A DNA stretch of 64,000 nt from Bradyrhizobium sp. SK17. GTDB lineage: Bacteria; Pseudomonadota; Alphaproteobacteria; Rhizobiales; Xanthobacteraceae. A program made the position numbers and the translations under genes. How positions within the stretch are numbered: position 1 is the first letter of the stretch; every line of letters begins with the position of its first letter. Positions 8,040 to 17,060 of the stretch are shown here, one piece after another. The stretch covers positions 5,657,001 through 5,721,000 of the forward strand of contig NZ_CP025113.1 in NCBI RefSeq assembly GCF_002831585.1, read 5' to 3'. The notes under the pieces are model-generated. The model was not told the DNA's origin and searched no databases. It saw nothing but the letters and a program-made list of their open reading frames with translations.

Positions 8040-8327
8040 TTATTTGGCGGCCGCGCTCGTCGGCTTGGCCGGCTTCGTCTTCGCGGCATTCGCCTTCGGT
8101 GTGCCCTGCCCGTCATTGGGGCGTGCCATGCCCCATGGGTCGACCGGCTTCTGGTTCGGCACGGCGTTGAGCGCACGCTGATAGGCGCGCTGCTGCCTCT
8201 GCTCGTTGGCTTCATCCGCCGGCGACTTCTCGACCTCCTCACGGTATTTCGGAACGTGGTCCGCCTGCGCGAATGCAGGTCCGGCAATGAAGGCCGTCAG
8301 AAGAAGAGCGGCAGCGATGATGCGCAT
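8040..8327 (-). CDS. Small secreted protein, unknown function
   Basis: 95 residues with a clear Sec signal (MRIIAAALLLTAFIAGPAFA-QA). The mature part is polar: a charged helical stretch DEANEQRQQRAYQRAL and a Lys/Pro/Ala-rich tail, with no cysteine and no known motif. Likely periplasmic or envelope-associated. I do not recognise a family beyond similar short proteins of Bradyrhizobium. Confidence 0.7.
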   Translation of the reverse strand: MRIIAAALLLTAFIAGPAFAQADHVPKYREEVEKSPADEANEQRQQRAYQRALNAVPNQKPVDPWGMARPNDGQGTPKANAAKTKPAKPTSAAAK

Positions 8328-8409
8328 GAATCGAGTTCCCGGTTATGCGGCGAACAATACCATCTGATTGCGGCGATGTCGGTGCCAATTGAGCGCAGGC
8401 AACAGCCAT

Positions 8410-8448
8410 CACCGAGACGAGATAATCTAGCGTCTGATCGTCTCGGTG
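8410..8448. repeat. 11-bp perfect inverted repeat
   Basis: CACCGAGACGA (8410-8420) pairs with TCGTCTCGGTG (8438-8448) across a 17-base loop. There is no T-run on either side, so it is not an obvious terminator. Confidence 0.8.
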
Positions 8449-8502
8449 CAAAACGACAAGATCAAGACCCTAACATCTGAAATTGCTCATGTTTTGGTAA
8501 TC

Positions 8503-8528
8503 GCGCATGCTTTGGCTTCGCCATGCGC
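8503..8528. repeat. 7-bp inverted repeat
   Basis: GCGCATG (8503-8509) pairs with CATGCGC (8522-8528) across a 12-base loop. Confidence 0.65.
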
Positions 8529-8652
8529 CATGACCAGCCTTACGCTGGCCCGCGGACACCAAACAGCGCTATCCGTTTTGCCCCACGATAGCCTTGGCAG
8601 GCGAAACTGATCCGTTTAATCCGCTCTCCTGCGCGGTGTGGAGGCGTTACCG

Positions 8653-8865
8653 ATGAAATTGGTGATCTTGGCTGGACTTGCCGTGGTGCTGTCGGCCGGT
8701 GTCGCAGCGGCCCAAACCAGTGTGGGTGGCCCTGGCAAGCGAACGGAGCAGATCGGCGGCCCCAACGCGATGACCAACCCGGTCATGGCGCCGCCGCGCA
8801 CGCCGCGTCCGTCACTGCCGCCCAAGGCTGGAGCTCCGGCTGCCCCGCGTCATTTCGCGCGTTGA
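8653..8865 (+). CDS. Small secreted Pro/Ala-rich protein
   Basis: 70 residues: Sec signal MKLVILAGLAVVLSAGVAAA-Q, then a short, disordered, proline-rich mature peptide (APPRTPRPSLPPKAG). No known domain. The ATG at 8653 follows a GGAGG at 8640-8644; a GTG at 8638 is less likely. Probably exported; function unknown. Confidence 0.65.
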   Translation: MKLVILAGLAVVLSAGVAAAQTSVGGPGKRTEQIGGPNAMTNPVMAPPRTPRPSLPPKAGAPAAPRHFAR

Positions 8866-8924
8866 ACGGGAGCGAGAACTGGAGGCTAGCTCTCCAAGAC
8901 CTCTCCCGTTCGCACGGTCTGACG

Positions 8925-9119
8925 ATGGACGACACGGATACCCGAACCATTGGCTATCGAATGAAACCGTGGACCGCCGACGAGGAGCGAAAAATCCTCC
9001 TCCTGAGGGACACGGGAAAGACCCCGCGCGAGATTTCACTGCTGCTGGGGCGGAGCCAGGCTGCGATCGAAGCGAGATTCCGAAAGGTACGCCTGGAGCA
9101 ATCCCGGTCGACAAGCTAG
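8925..9119 (+). CDS. Small SANT/Myb- or HTH-like protein
   Basis: 64 residues from the ATG at 8925; a TTG at 8862 could extend it by 21. The core KPWTADEERKILLLRDTG, then TPREISLLLGRSQAAIEARF, looks like a three-helix Myb/SANT or GcrA-type DNA-binding unit: Trp-Thr-x-Glu-Glu at the start and a recognition-helix-like IS..LGRSQAAIEAR. It probably binds DNA or another protein. No partner is evident from the neighbours. Confidence 0.6.
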   Translation: MDDTDTRTIGYRMKPWTADEERKILLLRDTGKTPREISLLLGRSQAAIEARFRKVRLEQSRSTS

Positions 9120-9161
9120 CCCCGCTCGGGTGGCGTCCAATGCTTCAGCGAGCATCGGGTC

Positions 9162-9581
9162 TCAGAGCGCGCTTCCCTTCTTCCTGATGAAGTGCTCGAA
9201 CATTTCCTCGCCAAGCAGCGAGCGGCAGCTTTCGTCCTTTCCGTTGCGCCGTGACAGATCATCGAGGTTGTCGAAGACTTTCCGGATCAGCCGCGTAACT
9301 TTCGGATTGATGTCCTTGCGATCGTACGGCCTGCCGACAAAGGCGCTGGCGCCGGCGACGAACTTCGGCAGGAGGTAGACGACATCGACGCCCCGCCCGT
9401 CAGCCCATTCGACCAGACCATTGCTGTCCATCTCATAGGTGTCACCGCAATAGATCGTCGCGTAGAGCCCTCCGGCCAATTTGGCCACGAACGCCGCATT
9501 GTCACCGGTCAGCCGTGCAGCGTGCGCCGATCCGGCGAGCAAGGTGGCGGTCACCGCTATGGCGTTCAAAACCCGGCGCAT
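9162..9581 (-). CDS. Secreted hypothetical protein
   Basis: 139 residues from the ATG at 9581 (a longer start adds eight residues before the signal). The signal is MRRVLNAIAVTATLLAGSAHA. The mature part has two cysteines (YCGDTYEM and ESCRSLLG) and an alpha/beta composition. No known motif. Periplasmic location is likely; function unknown. Confidence 0.65.
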   Translation of the reverse strand: MRRVLNAIAVTATLLAGSAHAARLTGDNAAFVAKLAGGLYATIYCGDTYEMDSNGLVEWADGRGVDVVYLLPKFVAGASAFVGRPYDRKDINPKVTRLIRKVFDNLDDLSRRNGKDESCRSLLGEEMFEHFIRKKGSAL

Positions 9582-9743
9582 CGATGGTCCCGTTGCCGCG
9601 CGCATCTCGGGCGCGCAACCGTCGATCGATGCTAGTCAGGGAGCCTGACACCGGACTGAATTTGGCAGCAATTTCGCGGTTCGCGCTGCCGCTATCGATG
9701 CGCAGCGAGAACCACTGCGTCCGTAGCCGTGAACCGCGAAGGC

Positions 9744-9820
9744 TGGTAGGCGGCGAGAGATTCGAACTCCCGACCCTCTCGGTGTAAACGAGATGCTCTA
9801 ACCAGCTGAGCTAGCCGCCC
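9744..9820 (-). tRNA. tRNA-Val (TAC)
   Basis: 77 bases on the minus strand with encoded CCA. Acceptor GGGCGGC pairs with GCCGCCT (one G-U), discriminator A, anticodon loop TTTACAC giving anticodon TAC at 9784-9786, and intact T arm AGTTCGAATCT. Confidence 0.96.
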
Positions 9821-9889
9821 TTACCTGCGCGCCTCTTTAGCCTCGCCTGCCCCCGAGGCGCAAGGTCGCAAACCCTCAATCGATCGTCT

Positions 9890-10294
9890 TCACTCCATGG
9901 GCCGCGCCGGCAATGCCGCGAGATCATTGATCCACGGCGCGGCCGAGCGACACCAGACCTGACGCCGCGGGGTCAATTGGCCGCGCTGGCGGATGCTGCC
10001 CCAGCGGATGCCCCAGTCGTCGGGGCCGCCGTCCTCGCCGGCCGTGAACAAGGGGGAACCGCAGTCGCCGCAAAAGTGCTGGAAGCGGATCCGGCCGTTG
10101 TCGCCCCTCTTGCCGTAAACCCTCGGCGCGCCTCCGGTCAGTTGGACCTGCTCGGCGGTGCAGATCACCGTAACTCGGTAGGGCGAGCCCGTGAGCGCCT
10201 GACAGTCGGTGCAGTGACAGATCGATACCCTCTCGGGATCGATCTCGGCCTGGTACGTCACCGCCCCGCAATGGCACTGCCCGTCGATCCGCAT
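9890..10294 (-). CDS. GFA-domain protein (glutathione-dependent formaldehyde-activating-like)
   Basis: 134 residues from the ATG at 10294; the longer frame adds a non-homologous leader. The zinc-binding cysteines of the GFA/CENP-V fold are all visible: QCHCGAV at the start, ICHCTDCQALTGS, and HFCGDCGSPLF. Proteins of this family bind two zinc ions and some condense formaldehyde with glutathione, but many members have unknown substrates. It is divergent from the GntR regulator gene, with the probable operator between them. Confidence 0.85.
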   Translation of the reverse strand: MRIDGQCHCGAVTYQAEIDPERVSICHCTDCQALTGSPYRVTVICTAEQVQLTGGAPRVYGKRGDNGRIRFQHFCGDCGSPLFTAGEDGGPDDWGIRWGSIRQRGQLTPRRQVWCRSAAPWINDLAALPARPME

Positions 10295-10401
10295 CCTGGG
10301 TTCTCCCGTCGAACAGAGCGCACCCGCCCACGCCGCTCGAGCACACCGCTCGGAGCCATTGTAACGCGCTCGTGCGCGCGGCGCTGCAACGGCGCAACCC
10401 C

Positions 10402-10444
10402 GGTATCCCGAAATTGTCTTGTTTGGGATACCAAATCGGGATAC
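10402..10444. promoter_or_regulatory. Three-half-site operator between GFA and GntR genes
   Basis: GGTATCCC (10402-10409) and GGGATACC (10425-10432) form an inverted repeat, and a third half-site GGGATAC follows at 10438-10444. The site is 56 bases before the GntR start. Autoregulation by the GntR protein is an inference from position and symmetry. Confidence 0.6.
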
Positions 10445-10499
10445 GGCGTCGATCCAAGCCCAAACTTTCTTCCCGCCGGGACGCAGCCCAGAGACAGCC

Positions 10500-11168
10500 A
10501 TGTCGCAGATGCTTCAGATCCATGACCAACTCAGGGAAATGATCCTGTCGCTCGATCTCGGGCCGGGCGAGCGGCTGACCGAGCGCTGGCTGGAGAGCCG
10601 GTTCGAGGGGTCGCGTACTCCGATCCGCGCCGCGCTGGTGCGGCTCGAAGGCGAAGAGCTGGTGCGCCGCGACGGCCGCAACTGGATCGTCGCGCCGATC
10701 GACCTCGGCGAACTGGAGGCGCTGGCCGAGTTCCGGATTCCGCTGGAGACGACCGCCGTCCGCCTCGCCTGCGCGCGGGCGAACGAAGCCGACGTCGCCG
10801 GCGTCGAGGAGATGCTGGATGCCTGCCAGTCCGGCGCGCCGCGCGAGGAATGGCACCGCGTCGGCACCGATTTCCATGTCGAGATCGCGCGCCTCTCCGG
10901 CAACCCGTTCGTCGTCAAGGCAATCAAGGGCGCCATGACCCGGCTGTCGCGGGCGCGCTGGCTTGAAGTGTGGACAGAACCCTCGCGCGAGCAGGCCTGG
11001 CGCGAGCACCGCCGCATCCTCGGCTTCATCAAGGCCAACGATCCGGAGGCGGCCGCGCGCGAGGCCGCCGACCACATCACCGACACCCGCGACCGCCTGC
11101 TGCGCTCGCTCAACGAGGACCGGCGTGGCCTGCGGGCGCGCGGCTTCGCCGTGATCGGGTTGCGCTGA
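10500..11168 (+). CDS. GntR-family transcriptional regulator, FCD subfamily
   Basis: 222 residues from the ATG at 10500. An N-terminal winged helix (LREMILSLDLGPGERLTERWLESRF, recognition helix near SRTPIRAALVRLEGEELV) is followed by an all-helical FCD effector domain with the metal-binding pattern D-H-H seen as FHVEIARLSGN and EHRRIL. The stop codon is one base before the start of the MFS gene, so the two form an operon and the regulator probably controls that exporter. Confidence 0.88.
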   Translation: MSQMLQIHDQLREMILSLDLGPGERLTERWLESRFEGSRTPIRAALVRLEGEELVRRDGRNWIVAPIDLGELEALAEFRIPLETTAVRLACARANEADVAGVEEMLDACQSGAPREEWHRVGTDFHVEIARLSGNPFVVKAIKGAMTRLSRARWLEVWTEPSREQAWREHRRILGFIKANDPEAAAREAADHITDTRDRLLRSLNEDRRGLRARGFAVIGLR

Positions 11169-11169
11169 C

Positions 11170-12381
11170 ATGAACGTGGACGTCGATCACGAAGCAGTCC
11201 TGGACGCCGGCCCCTGGAAGCGCAACCTCATCGTCTGCGTGTTCGGCTCCTTCACGACCATCGTGGGGATGACGCTGCTGCTGCCGTTCCTGCCGCTCTA
11301 TGTCGAGCAGCTCGGCGTGAGCGATCATGCCGCCATCGTGCAATGGTCGGGCGTGGCCTATGGCGCCGCCTTCCTGAGCGCGGCGCTGACGGCGCCGCTG
11401 TGGGGACGGCTGGCGGACCGTTATGGCCGCAAACTGATGCTGATCCGCGCCAGCCTCGGCATGGCGGTCGCGATGTCGCTGATCGGCATGGCGCACAACG
11501 TCTATGAGCTGGTCGGCCTGCGGCTGTTGACCGGCTTGCTCGGCGGTTACGCGTCGGGTTCGACCGTGCTGGTCGCAGCGCAGACGCCGAAAGCGCGGTC
11601 CGGCTGGGCGATCGGCGTGCTGTCCGCCGGCATCATGGCCGGCAGCCTGGTCGGTCCCTTGATCGGCGGTGTGCTGCCGGGCCTGATCGGCATCCGCAAG
11701 ACCTTCTTCCTGATCGGCGGCGTCATCTTCATCACCTTCCTCGGCACCACCTTCCTGATCCGCGAGGACGCGCGTCCGAAGACCGTGGCAGGCGGCAAGT
11801 CGCGTGGCGGCTGGTCGCTGGTTCCGGACAAGCGGCCGGTCATCGCGATGTGGGGCACCGGCCTGCTGCTGATGATCGCCAACATGTCGATCGAGCCGAT
11901 CATCACGGTCTACGTCGCGCAATTGGTCGAGGCGCCGCAGGTGACGTTCGTGGCCGGCCTCGTGATGTCGGCGGCGGCCTTCGGCAGCCTGCTGTCGTCG
12001 TCGCATCTCGGCAAGCTCGCCGATCGCGTCGGCCACTGGCGGATCATCATCGTCTGCCTTGCGGCCTCGGCGGTGCTGCTGATTCCGCAGGCCTTCGTGG
12101 TCAGCGGCTGGCAGCTGATCCTGCTGCGTTTCCTGATGGGGCTCGCGCTCGGCGGCCTGCTGCCCTGCATCGCGAGCGTGATCCGGCACAACGTGCCCGA
12201 CGCGGTCACCGGCAGCATGCTGGGCTACTCGATCTCGGCGCAATATGCCGGCCAGGTGATCGGCCCGCTCGCCGGCGGATTCATCGGCGGCCATATCGGC
12301 ATGCGCGCGGTGTTCCTCGGCACCAGCGTGCTGATGGCGCTCGGCGCGCTCGGCAATTTCATGGTCGAGAAGAAGAACTAG
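11170..12381 (+). CDS. MFS drug-efflux-type transporter (MdtG-like)
   Basis: 403 residues and about twelve membrane helices. Motif A of MFS is clear after helix 2 (GRLADRYGRKLML) and a motif C-like GIMAGSLVGPLIGG in helix 5, which marks drug/proton antiporters. Overall layout resembles MdtG. It starts one base after the GntR stop, so expression is translationally coupled to that regulator. It ends with a four-base overlap with the convergent hydrolase gene. Confidence 0.85.
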   Translation: MNVDVDHEAVLDAGPWKRNLIVCVFGSFTTIVGMTLLLPFLPLYVEQLGVSDHAAIVQWSGVAYGAAFLSAALTAPLWGRLADRYGRKLMLIRASLGMAVAMSLIGMAHNVYELVGLRLLTGLLGGYASGSTVLVAAQTPKARSGWAIGVLSAGIMAGSLVGPLIGGVLPGLIGIRKTFFLIGGVIFITFLGTTFLIREDARPKTVAGGKSRGGWSLVPDKRPVIAMWGTGLLLMIANMSIEPIITVYVAQLVEAPQVTFVAGLVMSAAAFGSLLSSSHLGKLADRVGHWRIIIVCLAASAVLLIPQAFVVSGWQLILLRFLMGLALGGLLPCIASVIRHNVPDAVTGSMLGYSISAQYAGQVIGPLAGGFIGGHIGMRAVFLGTSVLMALGALGNFMVEKKN

Positions 12382-13055
12382 TCCGGCGGCAATCGCGAGA
12401 AACGGAAGTTGCAGTGGCTCGCGCCACCGGCCAATGTTTGCGTCCTCTCCAGTTGGATGCCGCGCGTTGCATAGGCGTCGAAATCAAGCCCGCAGATGTT
12501 CGGCAGGATTTCCTTGTCGCCATGGCGAGCCGCGAATTTGCAGAATCCGCAAGCCTTGTAGTCGATGCCGAATTCAAAGCTATCACCCGGGCCCGGCTCG
12601 ACGAAATCGTAGACGAAATCCTCGGGGTACTCGTTCTGAAGGCTTCTGGCAGCCTGCTCGCGCAGCAAGGCCTGGTTCTCCGACGACATGAACTGACGCC
12701 CCGCGGCGAGCCGTTCGGCTGCGGGCTCGATGAGCAATTGCGCCTTGTAGGTTTCCCGTTCGATCTCGCCGATCACGGACAGCGAGACGCCGTGCCGCCG
12801 CAGCACACGGCTTATCGCCATGAAGCCGATCAGACGCATGAAGAAATCGCTCATGCGACTTGCCGCGCCGCCGACATAGGGCATTTGGGTCAGCACGATC
12901 TCGAATTCATCCATCACCTGCTGCCTGATCGCGTCGAGATCGGACAGATGCGTGCGGTCGCGTAACATCGTTTCGGCAAGGTCGAGGCGATGGCGCATGG
13001 CGGCCTCCATCGCACCTCGATGCTTCTCGTAGAAGGGATGGATGATCTCAGCCAT
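12378..13055 (-). CDS. L-2-amino-thiazoline-4-carboxylic acid hydrolase family protein
   Basis: 225 residues from the ATG at 13055. The C-terminal signature ACGFCKFAARHGDKEILPNIC followed by CGLDFDAYATRGIQLERTQ and GGASHCNFRF is the hallmark of this family. The founding enzyme opens the thiazoline ring to give S-carbamoyl-cysteine on the way to L-cysteine. Three clustered cysteines may be catalytic or metal-binding. It faces the short LysR gene head to head across 149 bases. The actual substrate here is not known. Confidence 0.75.
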   Translation of the reverse strand: MAEIIHPFYEKHRGAMEAAMRHRLDLAETMLRDRTHLSDLDAIRQQVMDEFEIVLTQMPYVGGAASRMSDFFMRLIGFMAISRVLRRHGVSLSVIGEIERETYKAQLLIEPAAERLAAGRQFMSSENQALLREQAARSLQNEYPEDFVYDFVEPGPGDSFEFGIDYKACGFCKFAARHGDKEILPNICGLDFDAYATRGIQLERTQTLAGGASHCNFRFSRLPPD

Positions 13056-13204
13056 GTTACCCTGCGACACGACGATCTTGCCGAAGGCGCGATCGGTGCA
13101 CGTCTTGTCCCGCGTGCACGCGCTCCGCTCAACCGATTGTTTCTGACTGCCTGGAAGAGTTTTTCTATTCTGAAGCCGTCACCTTCACACCTGGACCCGC
13201 GCCC

Positions 13205-13795
13205 ATGAGCTATCGCTTGCCTCCCCTGAACGGACTACGCGCCTTCGAGGCCGCCGGCCGCCACCTCAGCTTCAAGACGGCCGCGACCGAACTCGCGGTC
13301 ACGCCCGGTGCCGTCAGCCAGCAGGTGAAGCACCTGGAACAGGCCCTCGGCGTGCCGCTGTTCCAGCGGCTGCACCGCAGCCTGCTCCTCACCGCGCAGG
13401 GCGAGGCGCTGCTGCCGCAAGTAGCGGACGCCTTCAAACGCCTGTCGGAGGCCGGCGACACGGTCGCGAAGGCGCTGAAGACGAAGCCGCTTCGCCTTGG
13501 CATCTCGCCGGCCCTGAGCGACAAGCCCGACCGACTGCTCGCCGATCTCGCCGGCACGAAGCGGCCGCCCGATTATGTGCGGGCGGTGGCGACCGACGAC
13601 GTCGCCGATCTTCTCGCCGGCCGTCTCGATGCGCTGCTCCGCCCGGGTCCCGGCCCCTATCCCGGCCTGCATGCCGAAGTGCTGGCGCTGGCGCCCGGCT
13701 TCGGAGCCCACAAGAAGGCCTCGCTGGTGGTCTGGCCCGGCCTCGCCCGCTGTCGCGAATTCACCCGGACACGGGCGCTCCTGGTGAAGGACTGA
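13205..13795 (+). CDS. LysR-family regulator with a shortened effector domain
   Basis: 196 residues. The N-terminal 90 residues are a complete GcvA-type winged helix and linker (LNGLRAFEAAGRHLSFKTAA, TPGAVSQQVKHLEQALGV, LLTAQGEALLPQV). The effector part is only about 100 residues instead of about 200; it keeps the first strand LRLGISPAL, DDVADLLAGRLDALLR and YPGLHAEVLAL, then jumps to a typical C-terminal-like LVVWPGLARC. No continuation exists in other frames. Divergent from the hydrolase gene, which it may control. Confidence 0.75.
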   Translation: MSYRLPPLNGLRAFEAAGRHLSFKTAATELAVTPGAVSQQVKHLEQALGVPLFQRLHRSLLLTAQGEALLPQVADAFKRLSEAGDTVAKALKTKPLRLGISPALSDKPDRLLADLAGTKRPPDYVRAVATDDVADLLAGRLDALLRPGPGPYPGLHAEVLALAPGFGAHKKASLVVWPGLARCREFTRTRALLVKD

Positions 13796-13931
13796 GGCAC
13801 GACCGGGTCGGCCCGCCCCCGTCGCCAAAGCACACGCCAACCGGATCGCGCTCCGTCGGGGCGGGGCACCTCGTTGGCTTGATCTTCGTTGGCCTGGTCG
13901 CATGGCCGGCAGCAGGGAGACCAAGCGCTCT

Positions 13932-14456
13932 TCACGCCAATAGTTCGGTCCGGTATTTGGCGGACAGCGCCTTTGCTCTTGCCATGCGCTCGGCCTGCTC
14001 AGCCTGACTTAGGCTGGGCGGCGGCGCGGTACGACTTGCGACGAGATCGCCGACCGCCAAAAACAATTCTTCCTGGCCTGCCGGCGTGCACATGCAGAGC
14101 ATACGCGCCGGCCTGTTGGAGTCGTTCCTGAACGCGTGCGGCGCGTTCGCGGGTATGTTCACCGTCGAGCCCGCGGCAGCCCGATATGGTTGCCCACGGA
14201 ACATCAACTCGATTTCGCCGTCGATGACGGTGAACATCTCCTCGAAGTCGTGACGGTGCGGCGGCGGTCCGCCTCCGGGCGGGATCAGCATGTCGATGAG
14301 GCAGTAGCGCCCACCAGTCTGCTCGCCGGACACGAGGATGGTGTAGGTGCCGCCGACGATCGAGACATGGCGGAGCATCGGATCGTCCGAGTGGGATAGC
14401 GTAAGTTTCCGGCTGATATCGTCAGGGGGCAGCGGCACTCCGGATTGGGTGGTCAT
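13932..14456 (-). CDS. Cupin-domain protein
   Basis: 174 residues from the ATG at 14456, which has AAGGAAG seven bases upstream. Cupin motif 1 is GGGPPPHRHDFEEMFTVIDGEIEL (metal ligands His, His, Glu) and motif 2 is the GSTVNIPANAPHAFRN segment (third His). Such single-domain cupins are dioxygenases, isomerases or sugar-binding proteins; the sequence does not decide. The C-terminal helix is charged. It is transcribed away from the LysR gene and ends before the lon terminator. Confidence 0.8.
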   Translation of the reverse strand: MTTQSGVPLPPDDISRKLTLSHSDDPMLRHVSIVGGTYTILVSGEQTGGRYCLIDMLIPPGGGPPPHRHDFEEMFTVIDGEIELMFRGQPYRAAAGSTVNIPANAPHAFRNDSNRPARMLCMCTPAGQEELFLAVGDLVASRTAPPPSLSQAEQAERMARAKALSAKYRTELLA

Positions 14457-14576
14457 CTGATCGCTTCCTTCTGATCTGGGATCGGCTTCAGAAACGCTCG
14501 GTGTCGAAGTCCTCAATGAAGCAAGCGAATTCGTCCGCGCCATGGCGATTCTGACCAGCCAGGCGGCTTCATTTGC

Positions 14577-14607
14577 CAAAACAAAACGGCGCCCGAAGGC
14601 GCCGTTT
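14577..14607 (-). terminator. Intrinsic terminator of lon
   Basis: A perfect 10-bp stem, AAACGGCGCC (14584-14593) with GGCGCCGTTT (14598-14607), loop of four, followed on the minus strand by TGTTTTGG. It sits 23 bases after the lon stop. Confidence 0.85.
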
Positions 14608-14630
14608 GATTTTTCAGATCGGAGGTTGGC

Positions 14631-17060
14631 TCAGTGCGCCGTCAGGCCGCCGGAGGCTTCATCCGAAGCGTCGGGCTTGACGTCGACCTTGCTGGCCTCC
14701 TCTTCCCAGGCGATCGGCGCCGGCACGCGGACCAGCGCCTTAGCGATGACCTCATCCAGCCGCGAGACCGGGATGATATCCATGCCGCCCTTGATCGCAT
14801 CGGAGATCTCCGTGAGATCCTTGGCGTTGTCCTCCGGGATCAGCACCGTCTTGATGCCACCGCGCGCGGCAGCCAGGAGCTTCTCCTTCAGACCGCCGAT
14901 CGGCAGCACCCGGCCGCGCAGCGTGATCTCGCCGGTCATCGCGACATCGTGGCGGACCGGGATGCCGGTCATGACCGAGATGATCGCGGTGGCCATCGCG
15001 ACACCGGCGGACGGACCGTCCTTCGGGGTCGCACCCTCCGGCACGTGAACGTGGATGTCGCGGCGGTCGAACAACGGCGGCTCGATGCCGTAGTTGATCG
15101 CCCGCGAGCGCACGTAGGACGCCGCAGCCGAGATCGACTCCTTCATCACATCGCGCAGGTTGCCCGTCACCGTCATCTTGCCCTTGCCGGGCATCATGAC
15201 GCCTTCGATGGTGAGCAGCTCGCCGCCGACATCGGTCCAGGCCAGACCGGTGACGATACCGACCTGATCCTCGCTGTCGATCTCCCCGAAGCGATACTTC
15301 GGCACGCCGAGGAACTCCTCGATGTTCGCCTCGGTGACCTTCACCGACTTCTTCTTGGAGATCATCAGCTCCTTCACCGCCTTGCGGGCCAGTGTGGAGA
15401 GCTCACGCTCCAGGTTACGCACGCCCGCTTCGCGGGTGTAGCGGCGGATCATCAGCAGCAGGGCCGCGTCGTCGATCGACCATTCCTTGGAGTCCAGACC
15501 GTGCTTGGAGAGCGCGCTCGGGATCAGATGCTTGCGCGCGATCTCGACCTTCTCATTCTCGGTGTAGCCGGCGATCCGGATGATCTCCATGCGGTCCATC
15601 AGCGGGCCCGGAATATTCAGCGTATTCGCGGTCGTGATGAACATCACGTTGGACAGGTCGTAGTCGACCTCAAGGTAGTGGTCGTTGAAGGTCGAGTTCT
15701 GCTCAGGATCAAGCACCTCGAGCAGCGCCGACGACGGATCGCCGCGGAAATCGGCGCCCATCTTGTCGATCTCGTCCAGCAGGAACAGCGGATTCGAGGT
15801 CTTCGCCTTCCGCATCGACTGGATGATCTTGCCGGGCATCGAGCCGATATAGGTGCGGCGGTGACCGCGGATCTCGGCCTCGTCACGCACGCCGCCGAGC
15901 GACACGCGCACGAACTCACGGCCGGTCGCTTTCGCGATCGACTTGCCGAGCGAGGTCTTGCCGACGCCGGGAGGCCCGACCAGGCACAGGATCGGTCCAG
16001 TCAGCTTGTTGGCGCGCGACTGCACCGCGAGATACTCGACGATGCGGTCCTTGACCTTCTCGAGCCCGTAGTGATCGGAGTCCAGCACCGCCTGGGCGGC
16101 CTCGAGGTCCTTCTTGACCTTGGACTTCTTGCCCCACGGAATCGACAGCAGCCAATCCAGATAGTTGCGCACGACGGTCGCTTCCGCGGACATCGGCGAC
16201 ATCTGGCGTAGCTTCTTCAGCTCGTGCTGCGCCTTCTCGCGGGCTTCCTTGGAGAGCTTGGTCTTGGAGATCTTCTCCTCCAGATCGGCCAACTCGTCAC
16301 GACCTTCGTCGTCGCCGAGTTCCTTCTGGATCGCCTTCATCTGCTCGTTCAGGTAATACTCGCGCTGGGTCTTCTCCATCTGGCGCTTGACGCGCGAACG
16401 GATGCGCTTCTCGACCTGCAACACCGAGATCTCGCTCTCCATCAGGCCGAGCACCTTCTCCAGGCGCTGCGTGACGGACAACGTCTCCAGGATCGCCTGC
16501 CGATCGGCAATCTTGACCGCGAGATGCGACGCAACGGTATCGCCGAGCTTGGCGAAATCGGTGATCGCCTGGACCACGCCGACGACTTCGGCGGAGATCT
16601 TCTTGTTCAGCTTCACATAGCTTTCGAAGTCGGACACGACCGACCGCGCCAGCGCCTCGGCTTCAACCGAGTTGGCGTCAGTGTCGGCGAGCGCGACCGC
16701 GGTCGCCTCGTAATACTCGCTGCGGTCGGAATACTTCTCGACGCGCGCGCGCTCGAGGCCCTCGACCAGCACCTTCACGGTGCCGTCGGGCAGTTTCAGC
16801 AGTTGCAGGACGCTGGCGAGCGTACCGGTCTCGTAAATTGAATCGGGTGCCGGATCGTCATCGGACGCGTTCTTCTGCGTCGCGAGCATGATCAGCGCGT
16901 CGTTCTTCATCACCTCTTCGAGCGCGCGGATCGATTTCTCGCGGCCGACGAAGAGAGGCACGATCATGTGCGGGAACACGACGATGTCGCGGAGCGGCAG
17001 CACCGGATAGGAATGGCTTTCGCCGTGGACGATCGTTGGCCGGGGTTTTGAGGTCGTCAT
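14631..17060 (-). CDS. lon: ATP-dependent protease Lon
   Basis: 809 residues from the ATG at 17060, which has AAGGATAAGG upstream; the longer frame is not conserved leader. Lon unfolds and degrades damaged and regulatory proteins in the cytoplasm. Domains in order: N-terminal substrate domain (residues about 15-210), coiled helical part, AAA+ module with Walker A GPPGVGKT at 362-369, and the protease domain with catalytic Ser684 in KDGPSAGVA and Lys727 in GGLKEKLL, 43 apart as in E. coli. It follows clpX, in the usual tig-clpP-clpX-lon order. Confidence 0.98.
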   Translation of the reverse strand: MTTSKPRPTIVHGESHSYPVLPLRDIVVFPHMIVPLFVGREKSIRALEEVMKNDALIMLATQKNASDDDPAPDSIYETGTLASVLQLLKLPDGTVKVLVEGLERARVEKYSDRSEYYEATAVALADTDANSVEAEALARSVVSDFESYVKLNKKISAEVVGVVQAITDFAKLGDTVASHLAVKIADRQAILETLSVTQRLEKVLGLMESEISVLQVEKRIRSRVKRQMEKTQREYYLNEQMKAIQKELGDDEGRDELADLEEKISKTKLSKEAREKAQHELKKLRQMSPMSAEATVVRNYLDWLLSIPWGKKSKVKKDLEAAQAVLDSDHYGLEKVKDRIVEYLAVQSRANKLTGPILCLVGPPGVGKTSLGKSIAKATGREFVRVSLGGVRDEAEIRGHRRTYIGSMPGKIIQSMRKAKTSNPLFLLDEIDKMGADFRGDPSSALLEVLDPEQNSTFNDHYLEVDYDLSNVMFITTANTLNIPGPLMDRMEIIRIAGYTENEKVEIARKHLIPSALSKHGLDSKEWSIDDAALLLMIRRYTREAGVRNLERELSTLARKAVKELMISKKKSVKVTEANIEEFLGVPKYRFGEIDSEDQVGIVTGLAWTDVGGELLTIEGVMMPGKGKMTVTGNLRDVMKESISAAASYVRSRAINYGIEPPLFDRRDIHVHVPEGATPKDGPSAGVAMATAIISVMTGIPVRHDVAMTGEITLRGRVLPIGGLKEKLLAAARGGIKTVLIPEDNAKDLTEISDAIKGGMDIIPVSRLDEVIAKALVRVPAPIAWEEEASKVDVKPDASDEASGGLTAH

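Larger units (their letters stand above)
8328..8652. other. 325-base gap with two hairpins
   Basis: No convincing gene on either strand between two short secreted-protein genes that are transcribed away from each other. It holds two perfect inverted repeats (listed separately) and is otherwise unremarkable. Confidence 0.5.

Noticed and set aside
13865..13905. Short tandem-like CGTTGGCYTGRTC repeat after the mini-LysR gene
   Set aside because: Only two imperfect units in a non-coding stretch; too short to call a functional element.
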